Notes under the pieces: generated by a model | What the model saw: the letters and a program-made list of their open reading frames with translations, nothing else | Databases searched by the model: none | What the model was told of the DNA's origin: nothing | In this document: in pieces, positions 54,342 through 63,840 of the stretch | How the letters are laid out: each line of letters begins with the position of its first letter | Numbering within the stretch: the first letter of the stretch is position 1 | From: an uncultured Planctomycetota bacterium | Lineage (GTDB): Bacteria > Planctomycetota > Phycisphaerae > UBA1845 > UTPLA1 | Length of the DNA: 64,000 nucleotides | Direction: 5' to 3' | Assembly (NCBI GenBank): GCA_900696465.1 | Contig: CAADGE010000022.1 | Location: forward strand, 62,001 to 126,000 | Translations under genes and position numbers: made by a program

Positions 54342-56123
54342 ATGAAACGCCTCACCGTGTTCTTGTTCGCCGTCATCGCAGCAGGTGCAGTTGCAGCGTC
54401 GCCCGCCCTCGCGCAGTCGATGCGCGCCGAGCTTTCCTCGTCGGAGGCCGAGCTGGGGGAAGTGCTCGATCTCTACGTCACGTTGGTCAATCCATCGCAA
54501 GCCAGCGCTCCCGCACCGCCGGAGACCAATGACTTCGAGATCCGTCTCGTCAGCGTCGTGCCGAGTCAGAACAGTCGCATGACCATCATCGGTGACAAGG
54601 TCTCCCAGGAGCAGTCCTACACTTATCGCTACACCGTTCGTCCCCTGCGCGAAGGAAATCTCCTCCTTCCGCAGTTCACCTACCAGGAAAAAGGCCGCAC
54701 GCTGGTCACGCGGCCGCTCCGCGTTACGGTTGGCAAGAGTTCGGCTGGTCCCTTCGTCATCTGCGAAATCGAATCCGATCACGAGGTGGCTTACATCGGC
54801 CAGCCGATCAATCTTCGACTGAAGATCTACATCCGAAAGTTCATGCAGGCCGGTTACGGCACGCTCGATGCCAACACGACCTGGTCCCTGCGCGACAAGA
54901 ACAGCACCTCCTGGGGCATCTTCAGTGATGTAAACCAGGTTCCTTCTGTGCAGCAGGTTCGTCGCCCGGACGATGACGGTGTCGAGCGCGAGTTCTATGT
55001 CTATACGCTGGAGCTCACCGCATATCCGACGAAGGCCGGCTCGTTCGACTTCGGCGACATCGAATTCGTTTACCAGTACCCCGTGCTATTGGCACGCACG
55101 ATGCTCGGCTATCAGTTGGAGCGTGCTCGACGCATTTCCGCGAGGCCGATCGCTCCGAACCTGACCGTTCAGCCGATCCCCACGGAAGGTCGGCCGCCGG
55201 AGTACAACGGTGCAGTCGGCGTCTATGCGATCTTCACCACGGCCAAGCCCACGGAGATTCCGGTCGGAGATCCGATCACCCTCTCCCTGTCGATCCGCGG
55301 CTCGGGTTCGCTCGAACGGCTCATGCCGCCCCGTCTCGATCAGGTCGAGGCCTTGAAGAAGGATTTCGAGATCGCCGCCGACATCCCTGCCGGCCGCGTC
55401 GAAGGCGATCGCAAGGTTTTCAACGTCACGATACGTCCGCTGCGCGAAGATGTTCGCCAGATTCCCGCCATCCCGCTGAGCTACTTCAATCCCAGGTCGC
55501 AGCGATTCGAGACGGCGACGAGCCGGCCGATCCCCATCAAGGTTCTCCCGGCGATCCGACTCGCCTTGCCGGCCTCGCCCGATGCTGGTCCGGCTATCGG
55601 GGCCGGCGCGCTGACGCCGCTCGTAGAGACCACCGGTGGTCTGTTCCCCAACTACACCGATCCGACGATGGTCCTGGCCGATCAGACGAGTGAAATCGGT
55701 CCGGCGACCTGGTGCCTGCTCGCGGCCTTGCCGCTGATCTATCTAGTTACCTGCCTGGTGCGGACGCGGTCTGCGCGATTTCGAAACAACGAGGCCTTGC
55801 GCCGACGCAGTCAGGCCTTCGCCATCGCCCGCAACGCGCTTTCAGGGGCAGTTGCCACTCGACCCGGTCAGGTGCGCGCCGCACTGCTGGGCTACATCGC
55901 CGATTGCTGCAACGTTCCGGCCGGTGGGCTGACGCGCGCTGAAGCCGTGCGACTTGCGTCCGCCGGCGGGTTGCCGCCCGACTTTGCCGCCAGACTGGAC
56001 GCCCTCGTCGAGCAACTGGAGTTCGCGGAATATGGCGGCGGCGCGGCAGCCGGCGACGTCGCGGAGGCATCCGCCCAGGCCCTCGAACTGATCGCCGAAA
56101 TGGAGAAACGCGGCTTCCGATGA
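54342..56123 (+). CDS. batD: BatD-like membrane protein (aerotolerance family)
   Basis: From the ATG at 54342, which directly precedes the signal peptide (LTVFLFAVIAAGAVAASPALA), the protein has 593 residues. It contains repeated immunoglobulin-like beta domains beginning RAELSSSEAELGEVLDLYV, characteristic of BatD. A transmembrane helix (TWCLLAALPLIYLVTCLV, near 475) and a cytoplasmic helical tail follow. An in-frame ATG at 54288 overlaps the previous gene but adds a non-signal sequence. The stop overlaps the BatE-like start as ATGA. Confidence 0.85.
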   Translation: MKRLTVFLFAVIAAGAVAASPALAQSMRAELSSSEAELGEVLDLYVTLVNPSQASAPAPPETNDFEIRLVSVVPSQNSRMTIIGDKVSQEQSYTYRYTVRPLREGNLLLPQFTYQEKGRTLVTRPLRVTVGKSSAGPFVICEIESDHEVAYIGQPINLRLKIYIRKFMQAGYGTLDANTTWSLRDKNSTSWGIFSDVNQVPSVQQVRRPDDDGVEREFYVYTLELTAYPTKAGSFDFGDIEFVYQYPVLLARTMLGYQLERARRISARPIAPNLTVQPIPTEGRPPEYNGAVGVYAIFTTAKPTEIPVGDPITLSLSIRGSGSLERLMPPRLDQVEALKKDFEIAADIPAGRVEGDRKVFNVTIRPLREDVRQIPAIPLSYFNPRSQRFETATSRPIPIKVLPAIRLALPASPDAGPAIGAGALTPLVETTGGLFPNYTDPTMVLADQTSEIGPATWCLLAALPLIYLVTCLVRTRSARFRNNEALRRRSQAFAIARNALSGAVATRPGQVRAALLGYIADCCNVPAGGLTRAEAVRLASAGGLPPDFAARLDALVEQLEFAEYGGGAAAGDVAEASAQALELIAEMEKRGFR

Positions 56124-57034
56124 CTGACCTGCTGAGCTACCCGCTTCGATCACCCTTTGCAGGTGCACGACGGCCCCGTCCGACCGTGGCGTGGCGTGTC
56201 TGTGCGATGGCACTGCTGGTGTTTGCCGTCACAGCTCCCGTTGGGGCGGAGCAAGCCGGCAGTCAATCGACTCCGATGACCGATGCGGATCGTCGCACCG
56301 TTTTCGAACAAGCCATCGCCGACTTCGAAGCCGCTGCGGCCATGAAAAATCACGCCAGCCCGCAGGCGCGTGAACTGTACGAATCCGCTCGTGCTGGCTT
56401 TCACGCATTGGTTGACAGTGGCGTTCAGAACGGCCGGCTTTACTACAACCTAGCCAATGCGTACCTTCGCCTGGGTCGCATCGGACATGCGATTGTCAAC
56501 TACCGCCGCGCCCTGCAGTTGCTGCCCGGTGACCCTCAGACCCTTCGCAACCTCGACGCCGCGCGGAAGCTCTGCGAGGTTCGATTTCAGAAACCCGCAT
56601 CGAGTGCCATGATTGAGACACTCTTTTTCTGGCACTACGGCACGTCGCGGGCCGCGCGCCTCCACTTTGCCCTGGCGGCTTATGCTGTCTTCTGGGTACT
56701 CGCACTCGCCGCGCGCTTCCTGCCGCGGCGCATCCCCAGCGTTACCTGGCTGACCGTCGTCGTCGCGGTCCTCTGCCTCGCTGCCGGTGCCAGCGTCGCC
56801 TGGGAATCGACCCGTGGCCAGTCAGCCGTCGGCGTCCTCATTGCCGACGATGTCGTCGTCCGCAAGGGCAACGGCGCCTATTACGAACCCCGCTTCGAGC
56901 AGGCCCTGCCGCAGGGCGTCGAGTTCGAAATCGTGGAGTCGCGGCCGGACGTAGAAGGTCAGACGTGGTATCTGGTCCGCCTGCCCGACGGCAAAGAGGG
57001 CTGGCTCCGTGCCGATCAGGCCGAAAAAGTCTGA
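56120..57034 (+). CDS. BatE-like TPR and SH3-domain protein
   Basis: The 304-residue protein has a signal or anchor helix (RVCAMALLVFAVTAPVGA), two TPR units (NGRLYYNLANAYLRLGRIGH and NYRRALQLLPGDPQTLRNLD), two further transmembrane helices (HFALAAYAVFWVLALAARFL and WLTVVVAVLCLAAGASVAW), and a C-terminal SH3-type domain (VVRKGNGAYYEPRF to GWLRADQAEKV). This domain order is that of BatE. It overlaps BatD and appears to be the last gene of the operon, since a 181-bp gap follows. Confidence 0.85.
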   Translation: MTDLLSYPLRSPFAGARRPRPTVAWRVCAMALLVFAVTAPVGAEQAGSQSTPMTDADRRTVFEQAIADFEAAAAMKNHASPQARELYESARAGFHALVDSGVQNGRLYYNLANAYLRLGRIGHAIVNYRRALQLLPGDPQTLRNLDAARKLCEVRFQKPASSAMIETLFFWHYGTSRAARLHFALAAYAVFWVLALAARFLPRRIPSVTWLTVVVAVLCLAAGASVAWESTRGQSAVGVLIADDVVVRKGNGAYYEPRFEQALPQGVEFEIVESRPDVEGQTWYLVRLPDGKEGWLRADQAEKV

Positions 57035-57215
57035 ACATCTGACGGCCGGCCCCCTGCCCCCACCACGTCATATGTGAATTCTGCGTGAATACTGTCTTCC
57101 GCTTTGAGATTTGCGAACGTGCGGAAACGTCTTGGATGCTCCGATCGATCCGTGTAGGATACGAAATGCGCTGCATGGACCTAGATATGCAGCGCAGCAT
57201 CGAATGTAAGGCACC

Positions 57216-57731
57216 ATGGCGAAACAGGCAGATTCAACTCATCAGCAGATGGCCCAGTCGTCCTCGGCCACCCGCAACGGTCCACTGAGCGGCCCGCTCG
57301 GCATCGCACTCTTCGTGGCCCTCTTCGCATCCGCGGGCTATCTCACCTATCGAACGCTTACCACCGCTCCGATCCCGCCCACCGAACCGGTCGAGATGAC
57401 CTTCCTCTGCATCGAGACGATGAAGCCCTTCGAGGGGAAGATGGTCGAAGGCGACAAGTGGCCGGTGATGTCGCCGCACTCGGGAAAGCTGACTGGCTAT
57501 CCCGTTGAGCGCTGCTACTGGACGAAGGACGGCAAACGAAAGAAAGAGCCAACCTACGTCGTGCTCAATGAATCAATGGGTAAGAGCGGTGACACGATCT
57601 GTCCCGACTGCGGCCGCCTGGTCGTCGGACACAATCCCATCCCGACTGAGGATGTCCCGCTGGCGGACGAAGACATTCCGAAAGAAGACAAGCCCGCCGC
57701 GCCCTCGCCGACCACACAGCCCGCCGAGTAA
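57216..57731 (+). CDS. Single-pass membrane protein with Cys pairs, unknown
   Basis: The 171-residue protein has one N-terminal transmembrane helix (GIALFVALFASAGYLTYRTL) and a mature domain with four cysteines, including CIETMKPFEG and TICPDCGRLVVGHNP. The CxxC pair suggests a bound metal or a redox site. A Pro/Asp-rich tail closes it. I do not recognise a named family. It follows the Bat operon on the same strand, with its own promoter region likely. Confidence 0.6.
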   Translation: MAKQADSTHQQMAQSSSATRNGPLSGPLGIALFVALFASAGYLTYRTLTTAPIPPTEPVEMTFLCIETMKPFEGKMVEGDKWPVMSPHSGKLTGYPVERCYWTKDGKRKKEPTYVVLNESMGKSGDTICPDCGRLVVGHNPIPTEDVPLADEDIPKEDKPAAPSPTTQPAE

Positions 57732-57745
57732 CACATGTTCCGGCA

Positions 57746-57761
57746 CACCGTTGCCACGGTG
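57746..57761. terminator. Small hairpin between convergent genes
   Basis: CACCGT (57746-57751) pairs with ACGGTG (57756-57761) around TGCC, 15 bp after the stop of the upstream gene and 3 bp before the end of the convergent small ORF. No T-run is present. Confidence 0.35.
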
Positions 57762-57763
57762 CA

Positions 57764-57913
57764 TCAACCGAGGCCGGAGAGGATTGACAGCAAGCTCGGC
57801 GCAGGAAGACCAAGTACGGCGAAGAGCGGCGTGAAATAGGCGGCCACCAGCGTATCAATCATTCCCAGCAGAAGATTCAACCAGCCGGAAAGCAACAGGA
57901 CCGGATCAATCAT
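57764..57913 (-). CDS. Putative 49-residue membrane peptide
   Basis: MIDPVLLLSGWLNLLLGMID begins a peptide that is hydrophobic almost throughout (LVAAYFTPLFAVLGLPAPSL in its second half), so one or two membrane helices are likely. The ATG at 57913 has GGGAGA nine bases upstream, which favours translation. There is no recognised homologue, and the gene lies alone between the Bat-side gene and a large secreted protein. It could still be chance. Confidence 0.4.
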   Translation of the reverse strand: MIDPVLLLSGWLNLLLGMIDTLVAAYFTPLFAVLGLPAPSLLSILSGLG

Positions 57914-58060
57914 CGTGACATCTCCCGTCCCCCGGACAATCGTATTTGCCGCCCCGCGCACTGTATTGTACGAACCGGCACCGCAAAAAGAAGCAGGGAA
58001 GCGACGGCGGGTCTTCCGGCTTCGCGTCGAATCGAATTGTGCGGTGGTACATGCAGCGGG

Positions 58061-61000
58061 CTACGGAAGCAGCAGATCGACGAACCCCTGTATGTCCAGC
58101 GCGTCGATTGCGGCATCCATATTCAGATCCGCCCGGTGGATGTCGCAGTCGTCGTAAGTCACCTCATAGGCGTCCGGGTCCAGCAGCGCGAGCAGGAACG
58201 GCTCGATGTCGTTGTGGCTGACGACGCAATCGCAGTTCATGTCGCCCGCTCCCGCGGCCGGCGCCACGATTTCCACGACGACCGACGTGGCCAGCACGTT
58301 GACCGCGACGCCGAAGCCCGGCGGACAGGGAATATCCCGCGCGGCAAAATCACCGATGCGTGAGCTGTAGGTCATCACGGTGAATGTCTGACCGATCGTT
58401 GGAACGAATCCGTTGACGAACGCAATGGAGATCGTGCCATCCAGTGTCGCCGTGCCGCTGACCACCAGCCGATCATGACCCGGGCCCGGTGTCGTTCCGC
58501 CGATTTCGATGACCAGCACGCCGTCTGCCGATTGTGCATAGTTGCTGCTGATCGTCAGGATGCCGGTGGATATGCCGGGTGCCACACTTGCTGCACTGAT
58601 TACAGCTGCCTGTACGATGCCGTCGCCCTGGAGCGTACCGCCTTGCAGGTCGTATGTTCCCGTGGCGCTGAAGGTGCCGCGTACAGTCGTTGTGCCGGCC
58701 GTCTGGATCACGCCGCCTGTTCGCGCGAATGTCGACGCCGGATCGACCGTGATGCTGCCCGACGTGGCGAATGGACCGTCGGCGATGTTCATGGTCGCGC
58801 TGTTGGTCGCGTGGAGCAGCCCCTGGTTATCCAGGCCGATGGTGTTGTCAGGATTGATGGTCATCGCCACCGACTGATTCGCACGAATCGTTCCCTGATT
58901 GGTGATCGGCGTGAGATTGAAACCAAGCTGCCCGGAGCCGGTGATGGTGTTGTCCACGTTCAGGAGAGAGCCGCCCGAGACGGCCAAGATACGGTTGTTG
59001 GCCGCGTTCGACAGCGTGATCTGCCCGCCGCCGGTGAGCGTGACCTGGCCACCGGTCGGCTCAAAGTCGGTCAGCGAGCCGGTAGACGCAAGCCGGATGG
59101 TGCCCGTGTTGTGGATCTGTCCGCGTACGGTCAGATCGCTGCCGTTGGCTACTTCGAGGACGCCTTCGTTACTAAAGATGGTTGTCGATCCATCAATGGT
59201 GTTCTGGCCAATGCCCCGGACCAGCCCGGTGCCGATGCTCGAAGTCGTTCCTCCCAGGAGAATGGCGCCGTTCAACTCGACCAGCGAATTTGTCTGCGCC
59301 TGAACGACGCCGCTCTCGTTGTCGAAGGATCCATTGATCAATCGCAGCGTCGCTCCCAGTTGCGCGATGAGCATGCCGCGATTGACGAACGGATTGGCCG
59401 CCGGATCAATCGTCAGGGTCGCCGACTGGTCCGCGACGATCATCCCGTGGTTGGTCACATCCGTCAGATTCACGCCGATCTGACCGGAACCGCGGATGGT
59501 GTTGTCCATGTTGACCAGTGAACCACCCGAGCTGAGGATGCGATTGCTCGTGCTGTTGGACAGGTTCACCACGCCGCCGCCGGTCAGCGTCGCGCCGCCG
59601 GATGCCGCTCGCAGGTCGGTCAGCGTTCCTGTGGATTCAATGTTGAGGTTCAGCAGATTGTGGATCTCCCCCTGCAGGTTCAGGATCGCTCCGTTGAGTT
59701 GCGTGATTCCGCCCGCCAGCGTGACGGTTTCGGCGCTGCCGTCGAGTGTGGATGTTCCGCTGAAACGAATGCCGCCCGGGTCCGGCGAGGTCAGGGTGCC
59801 GCCGCGAATGGTGGCTGAAGCAATCTCCACGATCGAGGCGTTGAAGGACTGAATCTGTCCGCCGAAGTTATCGAATGCACCGTTGGTCAGTCGCAGCGTG
59901 CCTCCGCTGTCCGCGAGCATCGTTCCGGAGTTGACGATCGGCGAAACAGGCGGGTCCACAATCAGTGCCGTTGATTGATCTGCGACGATCAGCCCCTGAT
60001 TCGTCAGCGACAGGATGTTCACGCCGATCTGCCCGCCGCCCTGAATCGTGTTGTCGACATTCACCAGCGCGCCGCTCCCGCTGGTCAAGATGCGATTATT
60101 GGCATGATTTCCCATCTGCACGATCCCGCCGCCGCTGAGCGTCACGGTTGCATCGGTCGTGCGCAGGTCCGTGCTGCTGGAGGTCGAGTTGAGCTGGAGG
60201 GTGCCGGTGTTGTGAATGCTTCCGCGCAGATTGAGCACCACACCGTTGCTGATCTCCACGATGCCGGCGCTCTGTACCGTCTGCGATACGCCGTCCAGTG
60301 TGCTGGTGGAGGTGACGTGAACGCGGCCCGTATCGAACGTCGAAAGAGAGCCCCCGCGGATCGTCGCCTGTGACAGCTCCACGATCGAATCAGTCAGGGC
60401 CTCGATCTGTCCGCCTGCGTTTTCAAATTCGCCGTTGATCAGCCGGAGCCGCCCTCCGGATTGTGCCTGCAGGATGCCCGTATTAATCATCGGCGACGAA
60501 CTCGGATCGATGCTCAGCGCGGTCGGCTGGTCGGCCACGATGGTGCCCTGATTGTTCAGCGCCGTGGAGTTGACGCCGATCTGTCCGGCGCCGCGCACGA
60601 TCTGATTGAGAATCTGCAACGATCCGCCGCTGACGCCGAGAATGCGATTGTTGGCATGATCCGACAGAATCAGGACGCCCCCGCCGGTCAGCGTGACCAG
60701 CCCGGTACTCAGGCGCAGGTTCGTACTGCTTGCCGTTGACTCAAGGCGCAGAATGCCGGCATTGTGGAGAATGCCGGTCGTTTCCCCGCCGATGAGCGTG
60801 AACAGCCGGCCATTCGGAATTCGCAGTTCGTCGCCGGGGTCGATGGTCAGATGGTCGATGGTCGCGTTGAGATCCAGCGTAACGACGGAGGCGGACTTCA
60901 TATCTCCGTCGTCGATGCGGGCATGATAGGTATCGACACCATTGTTGGGCACGACCGCCGGTTCCCAGTTGGCCGCCGTGTTCCAGTTGCCGGTCGCGCC

Positions 61001-61135
61001 GATCCATTTTACATTCTGCTGCGCCGGCCGGGCCTGTTCAGAGACGCTCGCGAACAAGAGCAGCGCCAGCGCGAAGCGTATCCTCCACCGACCGGGCAAA
61101 CCTGTCGCGCGAGGATGGCGGTCGATCGAGGACAT
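58061..61135 (-). CDS. Large secreted repeat protein with dockerin-like tail
   Basis: The 1024-residue protein has a signal peptide (RIRFALALLLFASVSEQARPA). After an N-terminal segment with GATGNWNTAANWEPAVVPNN, three full copies and one partial copy of an about 183-residue repeat follow. Each starts VTLTGGG, continues NNRIL and SGGSL, then IVADQ and TGILQAQSGG-like text. The Gly/Asn/Thr-rich short strands suggest a parallel beta-helix, as in adhesins of the autotransporter-associated type. The C-terminus has two Asp-rich loops (GDMNCDCVVSHNDIEPFL and DLNMDAAIDALDIQGFVDLL) and ends LLLP, like the protein at 1329-2492. It is probably a surface fibre or adhesin. Confidence 0.78.
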   Translation of the reverse strand: MSSIDRHPRATGLPGRWRIRFALALLLFASVSEQARPAQQNVKWIGATGNWNTAANWEPAVVPNNGVDTYHARIDDGDMKSASVVTLDLNATIDHLTIDPGDELRIPNGRLFTLIGGETTGILHNAGILRLESTASSTNLRLSTGLVTLTGGGVLILSDHANNRILGVSGGSLQILNQIVRGAGQIGVNSTALNNQGTIVADQPTALSIDPSSSPMINTGILQAQSGGRLRLINGEFENAGGQIEALTDSIVELSQATIRGGSLSTFDTGRVHVTSTSTLDGVSQTVQSAGIVEISNGVVLNLRGSIHNTGTLQLNSTSSSTDLRTTDATVTLSGGGIVQMGNHANNRILTSGSGALVNVDNTIQGGGQIGVNILSLTNQGLIVADQSTALIVDPPVSPIVNSGTMLADSGGTLRLTNGAFDNFGGQIQSFNASIVEIASATIRGGTLTSPDPGGIRFSGTSTLDGSAETVTLAGGITQLNGAILNLQGEIHNLLNLNIESTGTLTDLRAASGGATLTGGGVVNLSNSTSNRILSSGGSLVNMDNTIRGSGQIGVNLTDVTNHGMIVADQSATLTIDPAANPFVNRGMLIAQLGATLRLINGSFDNESGVVQAQTNSLVELNGAILLGGTTSSIGTGLVRGIGQNTIDGSTTIFSNEGVLEVANGSDLTVRGQIHNTGTIRLASTGSLTDFEPTGGQVTLTGGGQITLSNAANNRILAVSGGSLLNVDNTITGSGQLGFNLTPITNQGTIRANQSVAMTINPDNTIGLDNQGLLHATNSATMNIADGPFATSGSITVDPASTFARTGGVIQTAGTTTVRGTFSATGTYDLQGGTLQGDGIVQAAVISAASVAPGISTGILTISSNYAQSADGVLVIEIGGTTPGPGHDRLVVSGTATLDGTISIAFVNGFVPTIGQTFTVMTYSSRIGDFAARDIPCPPGFGVAVNVLATSVVVEIVAPAAGAGDMNCDCVVSHNDIEPFLLALLDPDAYEVTYDDCDIHRADLNMDAAIDALDIQGFVDLLLP

Positions 61136-61391
61136 CGATGCTGCGGCTCCGGCTTCGCCCCACGGCGTGTTGCGAGGGTTCGGGTGGATTTTGCGGTTAT
61201 CGTCGAATCGGGATCACGGTCGGTTTCCCTTCTCGATCGTATTCATCGGGCGATGCGAATTCAACCTTACCGGGCCACGATCTGACCGTTGCGACCGGTA
61301 AACGTGGGACTTGCTGCATCAACCCGGATAAAGCTCACTCGACCGCCGTCCCGGTTGAATTCGCGCAATCGTCTGTGCCGGTAAATCTTGT

Positions 61392-63695
61392 TTACTGCCC
61401 GCCCAGATAACCGAGCGACTTGAGCACGCGGACCGTGTGCGGATCCTCCGAGGGGATGTTCATTTCCTTCGGCGGCACGTACTTCGGCGTTCGTGCGCGC
61501 CATTGCGCGATGTACGTCTCCAGGCGTTGTGCTTCGTCCGTCATCGTACCGCTCACGTTGCGCGTTTCGCCGGGGTCCGCGATGACGTCGTACAGCTCCC
61601 GTCGCCCTGAGTCTGAAAGCAACAGCTTGTAACGGCCGTCGTGTGCAGCGATCTGCGGCGCGCAGCGATGGGCCATTTCCTGCGTTGACGGCTCGCCGAT
61701 TCGCTTGAGCATCTCCTGCGCCGGCCCGTTGTACTTGCTGATCACCACGCGCGGCGATCCGTCGGACGCCATCGGCGACAGCAGATCGCGCGCTTCCGGG
61801 CCGCCGGCTGGCGCCGAGTCCCCCAGCACATGACGGAGCACCGTCGGATACAGGTCCGACAGCGCGGTTGCCGTCTCCATGCGCTGCCCCGTCGTGCGAC
61901 CCGGCTCGCGAACCATCAGCACGGCGCGGGTCAGCACCTCATGTGTCAGGTAGCGATGCGCCCAGAGCCCCTGCTCGCCCAGGTGCTCGCCATGATCCGA
62001 CGCAATGACCACGAGCGTATTTTCCAGCATGCCGCGGGCTTCGAACATCTGCATCAGCTCGCGCACCCGATCGTCCAAGTAGCGGATGCCCGAGGCGTAC
62101 AGCCGTCGCAGGACGACATGATCCTCCTCGCTGAGAAAGTCGGGGCCTTCAATGTTGTAACGGTAGTCCAGGGCCGCCGTCAGGTTGCCGAATTCGTAGC
62201 GCAGCTCGTAGGAGCGCGCCACCTGCCGCTCGTCCATGAACATGCGTCGATAGGAAAGCGGCACGCTGTAGGGCAGATGAGCGTCGAAGTAGTTCACGAA
62301 AAGAAACAGCGGGTCTCCGGCATCAACGCGCGACGCGAGCCACTGCGCGATGTAGTGATTCGTCACCGCCGCGCCGTAGTCCTGCTCCAGCCAGCCGATC
62401 GGCGGCACCCAGCCGATCCGCTGAAAAAGATAACTCAGCGAAAATCGCCCGATGTTCCGCGTGTGATACAGCACGTGCTTCTCATCGAAGCCCTGCACCA
62501 CGTTGGTGTGCTTCCAGATCCACGGATTGTTGGAGAAACAGGCCGTCTGGTACCCGTTCTGCTTCAACGCCTCCGCCACCGTCGTGAAGCGCTCATCGAG
62601 AAACGGAAAGGCGAAATCAACCCCGTGCTCGCGGACACTCAGGCCGGTGAACATCGACGCATGTGCCGGCAGCGTCCACATGCTGTCGGAAATCGCCCGA
62701 TCACATACCAGCGCCTGTCTGCTCCATGCATCCAGAAACGGCGTCGTCGCTTCCGGATAGCCGTGCAGGCCGAGATGATCCGCCCGGACCGTGTCGAGCA
62801 GGATCCACAGCACATGCGGATCGTTCGTCCTCGGCGCCGCCACTGCATGCAACGGTACACGATAGTCCCCCGGCGATGCCAGCGGTGATCGGATGAACAC
62901 GTAGCCCGTCAGCAGCGTCGCAGCGGTGCCCATACCTGCAAACCGCTGCATCCATTTTCTCAGTCCTCGTGGGCTTCGCCGCGCAAGTCGCCTCATCAGA
63001 AAATACATCGCTCCTGCCAGGACGACCGTCGCGCCGCACGAGCCGATCACCGGCCCTCGACGAAGCAGGTGGGCCATGTCCAGGTCCAGCGGTACGATCA
63101 TCAGCCCCACGATCAGCACGGCCGCGGCCGTCAGTGCCGGCTCCGGCGCGACGCGCCCGCGGCGCCATGCCCACAGGAAAAATCCCAGCAGCCCCAGCAG
63201 CGGACACCAGACGATACTGTGAAGGATTGCCGCCTTGCCCACCGCCCCCAGCACAAAGCCCACCGGCCACCAGCCCGGCTCGAAGTACCGCATCGCGAAG
63301 TACGTCGGCAGCGCCGTCTCCGCTACAGCCAGCACCGGACTTCCGATCAGTCCGATCCGGATGCCGGTGGCGACATGCGCCCACCACGAATCTGCCGTCG
63401 CAGTCGTTGTCGATGGCGCATTGCCGGTCGGCGGCGCTGCGGACGATTGGCCCGTCATTCCATCCGGTTGCATGGCGAAGGCCATCTGCGCCATGTCGCA
63501 CGCAGCGATGAGCGGCGTCGCACGTCGACCTGTCCGATGCAGCAGGACCGCCAGGACGATCACTGCTGCGAGCAGCCCCCAGATCGGCAGTTCGAGGGGA
63601 ATCGGTTCATGAAGATGGGCGCCGAGTTCCATGCAGCCCAGCAGCTCGTGCCCGGCGTGCGAAGCGATCGCCTGCATGGCGAGGAAAGAAATCAT
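61392..63695 (-). CDS. Sulfatase-superfamily membrane protein without formylglycine motif
   Basis: The 767-residue protein has about five transmembrane helices in residues 35-270 and an external alkaline-phosphatase-fold domain from about 293 (HVLWILLDTVRADHLGLHGY, with metal-binding D301). Where sulfatases have CxPxR, this protein has T341 in TLPAHASMFTG, so the formylglycine cysteine is replaced by threonine. Later metal motifs (VVIASDHGEHLGEQG) are present. Thr is the nucleophile in phosphoethanolamine and phosphoglycerol transferases of the same superfamily, which also have an N-terminal membrane domain. A phospho-transferase or phosphodiesterase role is therefore at least as likely as sulfatase activity. 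Confidence 0.8.
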   Translation of the reverse strand: MISFLAMQAIASHAGHELLGCMELGAHLHEPIPLELPIWGLLAAVIVLAVLLHRTGRRATPLIAACDMAQMAFAMQPDGMTGQSSAAPPTGNAPSTTTATADSWWAHVATGIRIGLIGSPVLAVAETALPTYFAMRYFEPGWWPVGFVLGAVGKAAILHSIVWCPLLGLLGFFLWAWRRGRVAPEPALTAAAVLIVGLMIVPLDLDMAHLLRRGPVIGSCGATVVLAGAMYFLMRRLARRSPRGLRKWMQRFAGMGTAATLLTGYVFIRSPLASPGDYRVPLHAVAAPRTNDPHVLWILLDTVRADHLGLHGYPEATTPFLDAWSRQALVCDRAISDSMWTLPAHASMFTGLSVREHGVDFAFPFLDERFTTVAEALKQNGYQTACFSNNPWIWKHTNVVQGFDEKHVLYHTRNIGRFSLSYLFQRIGWVPPIGWLEQDYGAAVTNHYIAQWLASRVDAGDPLFLFVNYFDAHLPYSVPLSYRRMFMDERQVARSYELRYEFGNLTAALDYRYNIEGPDFLSEEDHVVLRRLYASGIRYLDDRVRELMQMFEARGMLENTLVVIASDHGEHLGEQGLWAHRYLTHEVLTRAVLMVREPGRTTGQRMETATALSDLYPTVLRHVLGDSAPAGGPEARDLLSPMASDGSPRVVISKYNGPAQEMLKRIGEPSTQEMAHRCAPQIAAHDGRYKLLLSDSGRRELYDVIADPGETRNVSGTMTDEAQRLETYIAQWRARTPKYVPPKEMNIPSEDPHTVRVLKSLGYLGGQ

Positions 63696-63840
63696 GCGTG
63701 TGCTCGGTTGTGGGTGAGGTCTGCGACCTGCTCAGACGCTCCGGCGCTTGCGGCAGCATCGTCGCAGGCATCCACCATCGCAGGGTCGGATCGTTGCATC
63801 GTATCGCAACAATCGGGTGGATTCAAACGGCCATAGCCGC

